A program made the translations under genes and the position numbers. The notes under the pieces are model-generated. The model made no database searches. It worked only from the letters and a program-made list of their open reading frames with translations, and was not told the DNA's origin. Source: Chitinophagales bacterium (GTDB lineage Bacteria > Bacteroidota > Bacteroidia > Chitinophagales > UBA2359). From it: 64,000 bases of DNA. Below are positions 61,755-64,000 of this stretch, piece by piece; position 1 is the first letter of the stretch; every line of letters starts with the position of its first letter. The DNA is taken from contig JAWKLZ010000003.1 of NCBI GenBank assembly GCA_041392475.1, positions 138,501 to 202,500 on the forward strand, given 5' to 3'.

Positions 61755-63413
61755 TTAGTTTTTTAATAACTGATTATATCTGTTAGTATCCGAAAATACT
61801 TCAATTGCAGTAGTTACTTCTTTTGTATCCTCCAAAGATTCTTGAATGCGACCTGTTTGGTAATAATACCTTGACACAATTTCATACTCCAGCAATTGCT
61901 CAATTTCTTCTTGAAATTTGTACAAATCCTTCTTTTTGTCGTGCTTGATTTTTGAAGTCAAATTGTCCAAATCTTCTTGAATCACAGCCAAGTATTTTTC
62001 CTCTTTTGCGCTATCTTCCAAATCCTTCAACAATTGCTCACTTGAAGTCGTATAGTCATAATCTTCATTTGCAATGAATTTCACAAAATCATCGTAATCT
62101 GCTTGCACCAACTCAAATTTGTCGGGTGTAGGAATTGAAGGGTGCTTCAATCGGTATTGATTCACATATCCAAAAACCAGTTGTTTGTTCATCAAACTTT
62201 GGGTAATATTGGCATAAGTATCTGTTTCAATTGCAATGTCTGGATCCACTCCACCTGCATCATAGACCGTTCTGCCATTTTTCGTTTTAAAGGCAGTACG
62301 CAAAGAGTCAGATATTTTCTCCAAATTGTCATTGTAACCACCTGAATAATCAATCGCTTGAATACAGCGTCCACTCGGCAAATAGTATTTTGCAGTAGTC
62401 ATTTTCACTTTAGAATTATAGCCAACCATCTTTGTCGTTTGCACCAAACCCTTTCCAAAACTCCTTTGCCCAATAATAATCCCTCTATCCAAATCTTGAA
62501 TCACACCTGCCACAATCTCAGAAGCCGAAGCCGAACCACGATCTACCAAAATCGCTAAAGGAATTTCAGTATCCAAAGGAGCAGACTTACTTTTATAACT
62601 ATTGCTCCATTCTTCCTTCCTTCCTTTAGTACTCACAATTTCCAAACCCTTATCTACAAAAATATTCGCCACTGCAATCGCTTCGTTCAATAACCCACCA
62701 GGATTACCACGTAAATCCAGTACAACAGATTGAATATTGTGTTTAGCCTTCAATTCCTTCAAGGCATCTCCGACTTCTTTACTGCAATCCTCCGTAAAAT
62801 TGCTCAAGCGAATAAAACCAGTTTTACCGTCCTCCAATAAACCATAATAAGGAACATTCTTTATTTTCACCTCATCCCTTGTCAAAGTCTTAACCATAGG
62901 AGTAGATTCACCAAAACGTTCAATTTTAAGCTCTACATTCGTTCCAGGCTTTCCCTTCAACATCTTACTTACATCATCCGTTGACTTACCCTTTGCAGGT
63001 ACACCGTCAATTTCCAAAATTTTATCACCTGCCATTAATCCCGCTTTGAAAGCAGGAAAACCCTCATAAGGTTCCGAAATAATCACATAATCATCTGTGC
63101 GTCTAATCAATGCACCAATCCCACCATATTTACCCGTTGTTTGCATCAGATATCCTTCCATATCCTCTTCCGAGTAAAAAGTAGTGTAAGGGTCAAGAGA
63201 ATTAAGCATCGCATCAATTCCTGTACGGATAAGTTTTTCAGGATCCACTTCATCCACATAATACATATCCAACTCTTTAAACATTGTAGCAAAAATGTCT
63301 AAGTTTTTGGTAATCTCGAAATAATTATTGTTATTATTGACTACGAAAGAAACGGAGAGGATAGATAGAAGGGTAACTGCAAGTACATTCAAATATCTGA
63401 ATTTTCTGAGCAT
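61755..63413 (-). CDS. S41 carboxy-terminal processing protease, copy 1
   Basis: 552 residues, same architecture: N-terminal anchor, PDZ (about 85-175, AGLMAGDKILEIDGVPAKG), catalytic core with S296 (RGSASASEIVAG) and K321 (RSFGKGLVQTT). It is transcribed first of the pair. Similar motif order and spacing show a tandem duplication; the two copies have diverged in the C-terminal helical part. Confidence 0.9.
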   Translation of the reverse strand: MLRKFRYLNVLAVTLLSILSVSFVVNNNNNYFEITKNLDIFATMFKELDMYYVDEVDPEKLIRTGIDAMLNSLDPYTTFYSEEDMEGYLMQTTGKYGGIGALIRRTDDYVIISEPYEGFPAFKAGLMAGDKILEIDGVPAKGKSTDDVSKMLKGKPGTNVELKIERFGESTPMVKTLTRDEVKIKNVPYYGLLEDGKTGFIRLSNFTEDCSKEVGDALKELKAKHNIQSVVLDLRGNPGGLLNEAIAVANIFVDKGLEIVSTKGRKEEWSNSYKSKSAPLDTEIPLAILVDRGSASASEIVAGVIQDLDRGIIIGQRSFGKGLVQTTKMVGYNSKVKMTTAKYYLPSGRCIQAIDYSGGYNDNLEKISDSLRTAFKTKNGRTVYDAGGVDPDIAIETDTYANITQSLMNKQLVFGYVNQYRLKHPSIPTPDKFELVQADYDDFVKFIANEDYDYTTSSEQLLKDLEDSAKEEKYLAVIQEDLDNLTSKIKHDKKKDLYKFQEEIEQLLEYEIVSRYYYQTGRIQESLEDTKEVTTAIEVFSDTNRYNQLLKN

Positions 63414-63678
63414 GGTACTTTTGCTTTATTTGTGAACGACTAAATAATACAGGCTTTAAAATTTTTCCTACTTGTTTATAAAGTATAAGAATCGAATTCC
63501 TTCTAAAAAATTAGATGTAAAATTCTCCTCTTTGGAAAAAATGAGAGGTAATAGTATTCATTGTAGAAGCTTCAATTTCCACAACTTGTTGTAAAATAAA
63601 AAAAAATTAACAGCTTTTAACATCAAATAGCCTACAATAAACTATTTTCGGGCAGATTTTATTTTCAAGTATTAAAAT

Positions 63679-64000
63679 ATGCTACTAATTTATTCTCCCA
63701 AAATAACGAATCGTCTCCGTTACATCTTCGAGCATATCTTTGAAGACATGCTCGGAATCAATTTCTCTATTACTACAGACAAAGAAATATTCATAGAGTT
63801 TGATAGCGCAAAAATAAATTATAGTAGCCGTCAATTTGAAGATGAACTATTTTTTTATGCCAGCCCACTATTATTTGAAAGAGGAATCAAGCAACAACGA
63901 ATCAAAGTAGAAGACTTCGAAGATACCAAGATGTTTTATATTAGTCGAAGCAATTCTGACTTGCCATTTGATCCCTTTGCAGCTAGTTTTTACCTAATTA
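63679..64000 (+). CDS. Partial protein, cut by the window edge (possibly DUF7033/polysaccharide-deacetylase-linked)
   Basis: The first 107 residues from ATG 63679 run open to the window end: MLLIYSPKITNRLRYIFEHI then FEDMLGINFSITTDKEIF and SRSNSDLPFDPFAASFYLI. I recall this kind of N-terminus from Bacteroidota proteins with a downstream polysaccharide-deacetylase-like domain, which cannot be seen here. Treat the function as unassigned. Confidence 0.5.
   Translation, partial: MLLIYSPKITNRLRYIFEHIFEDMLGINFSITTDKEIFIEFDSAKINYSSRQFEDELFFYASPLLFERGIKQQRIKVEDFEDTKMFYISRSNSDLPFDPFAASFYLI

Noticed and set aside
1..64000. tRNA or rRNA genes
   Set aside because: I saw no T-arm pattern with a matching acceptor stem in the gaps and no rRNA-like block. 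A covariance-model scan would be decisive.

Overview
The window is a roughly 38-40 % GC bacterial chromosome segment from the phylum Bacteroidota. Four large secreted proteins end in a type IX secretion (T9SS) sorting tail of the YPNP type, and there is a bamD-rpoZ-coaBC-DUF4835(PorD) block. Many starts are preceded by the Bacteroidota -7 box TAnnTTTG, and many lipoproteins are predicted. Placement below phylum (for example Saprospiria- or Cytophagia-like) is only a guess. No rRNA, tRNA or CRISPR array was found.

Layout: 0.2-8.8 kb carries a giant repeat-rich T9SS surface protein and an M36 metalloprotease. 9-12.3 kb has a GH105/88 lipoprotein and an AGCS amino-acid/Na+ symporter. 12.4-17.3 kb has a PAS-only protein and the bamD-rpoZ-coaBC-porD block. 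17.4-25.3 kb, mostly minus strand, has two tandem Omp28-like CxxC lipoproteins, a DUF3604 lipoprotein, an orphan anti-sigma/cupin protein, an arginyltransferase-like protein, an aldo/keto reductase and a DUF1801 protein. 25.4-31.4 kb holds two tandem M43 metalloproteases separated by an IS110-family element. 31.5-33.4 kb has two small unknown proteins and a cold-shock-domain protein. 33.5-37.2 kb is a GlxA-like regulator divergent from an SRPBCC-VOC-VOC-DoxX cluster. 37.3-47.8 kb is a mixed metabolic stretch: DUF2911, GyrI-like, TPR, RluA, TRAP binding protein, YggS, DUF4143 ATPase, YjjG-like HAD, GH97 and a DUF985 cupin. 48.2-51.3 kb is a minus-strand group of phasin-like/coiled-coil proteins, one with a helix-hairpin-helix tail, plus a BTAD regulator translationally coupled to a coiled-coil protein. 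51.6-63.4 kb has DUF3127, a transaldolase-like enzyme, PrmA, a 1514-residue secreted protein of unknown function, AroQ, HolA and two tandem S41 proteases. The window ends inside a gene.

The most informative finding is the IS110 element. Its 5' non-coding end folds into two stem-loops whose internal-loop strands match, base for base, both flanks of the insertion and both ends of the element. The left-target match is 9 nt, the right-target match 7 nt, the left-donor match 7 nt and the right-donor match 4 nt. This is the guide layout of a bridge RNA. It fixes the element at about 27764-29042 and reconstructs the empty target site at the base of a host palindrome.

Functionally, much of the window serves the cell envelope and secreted degradation: T9SS proteases, glycosidases, lipoproteins, BamD and PorD. 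The TAnnTTTG boxes were used repeatedly to choose starts. Several longer in-frame starts lie upstream of, or inside, the box and were rejected.
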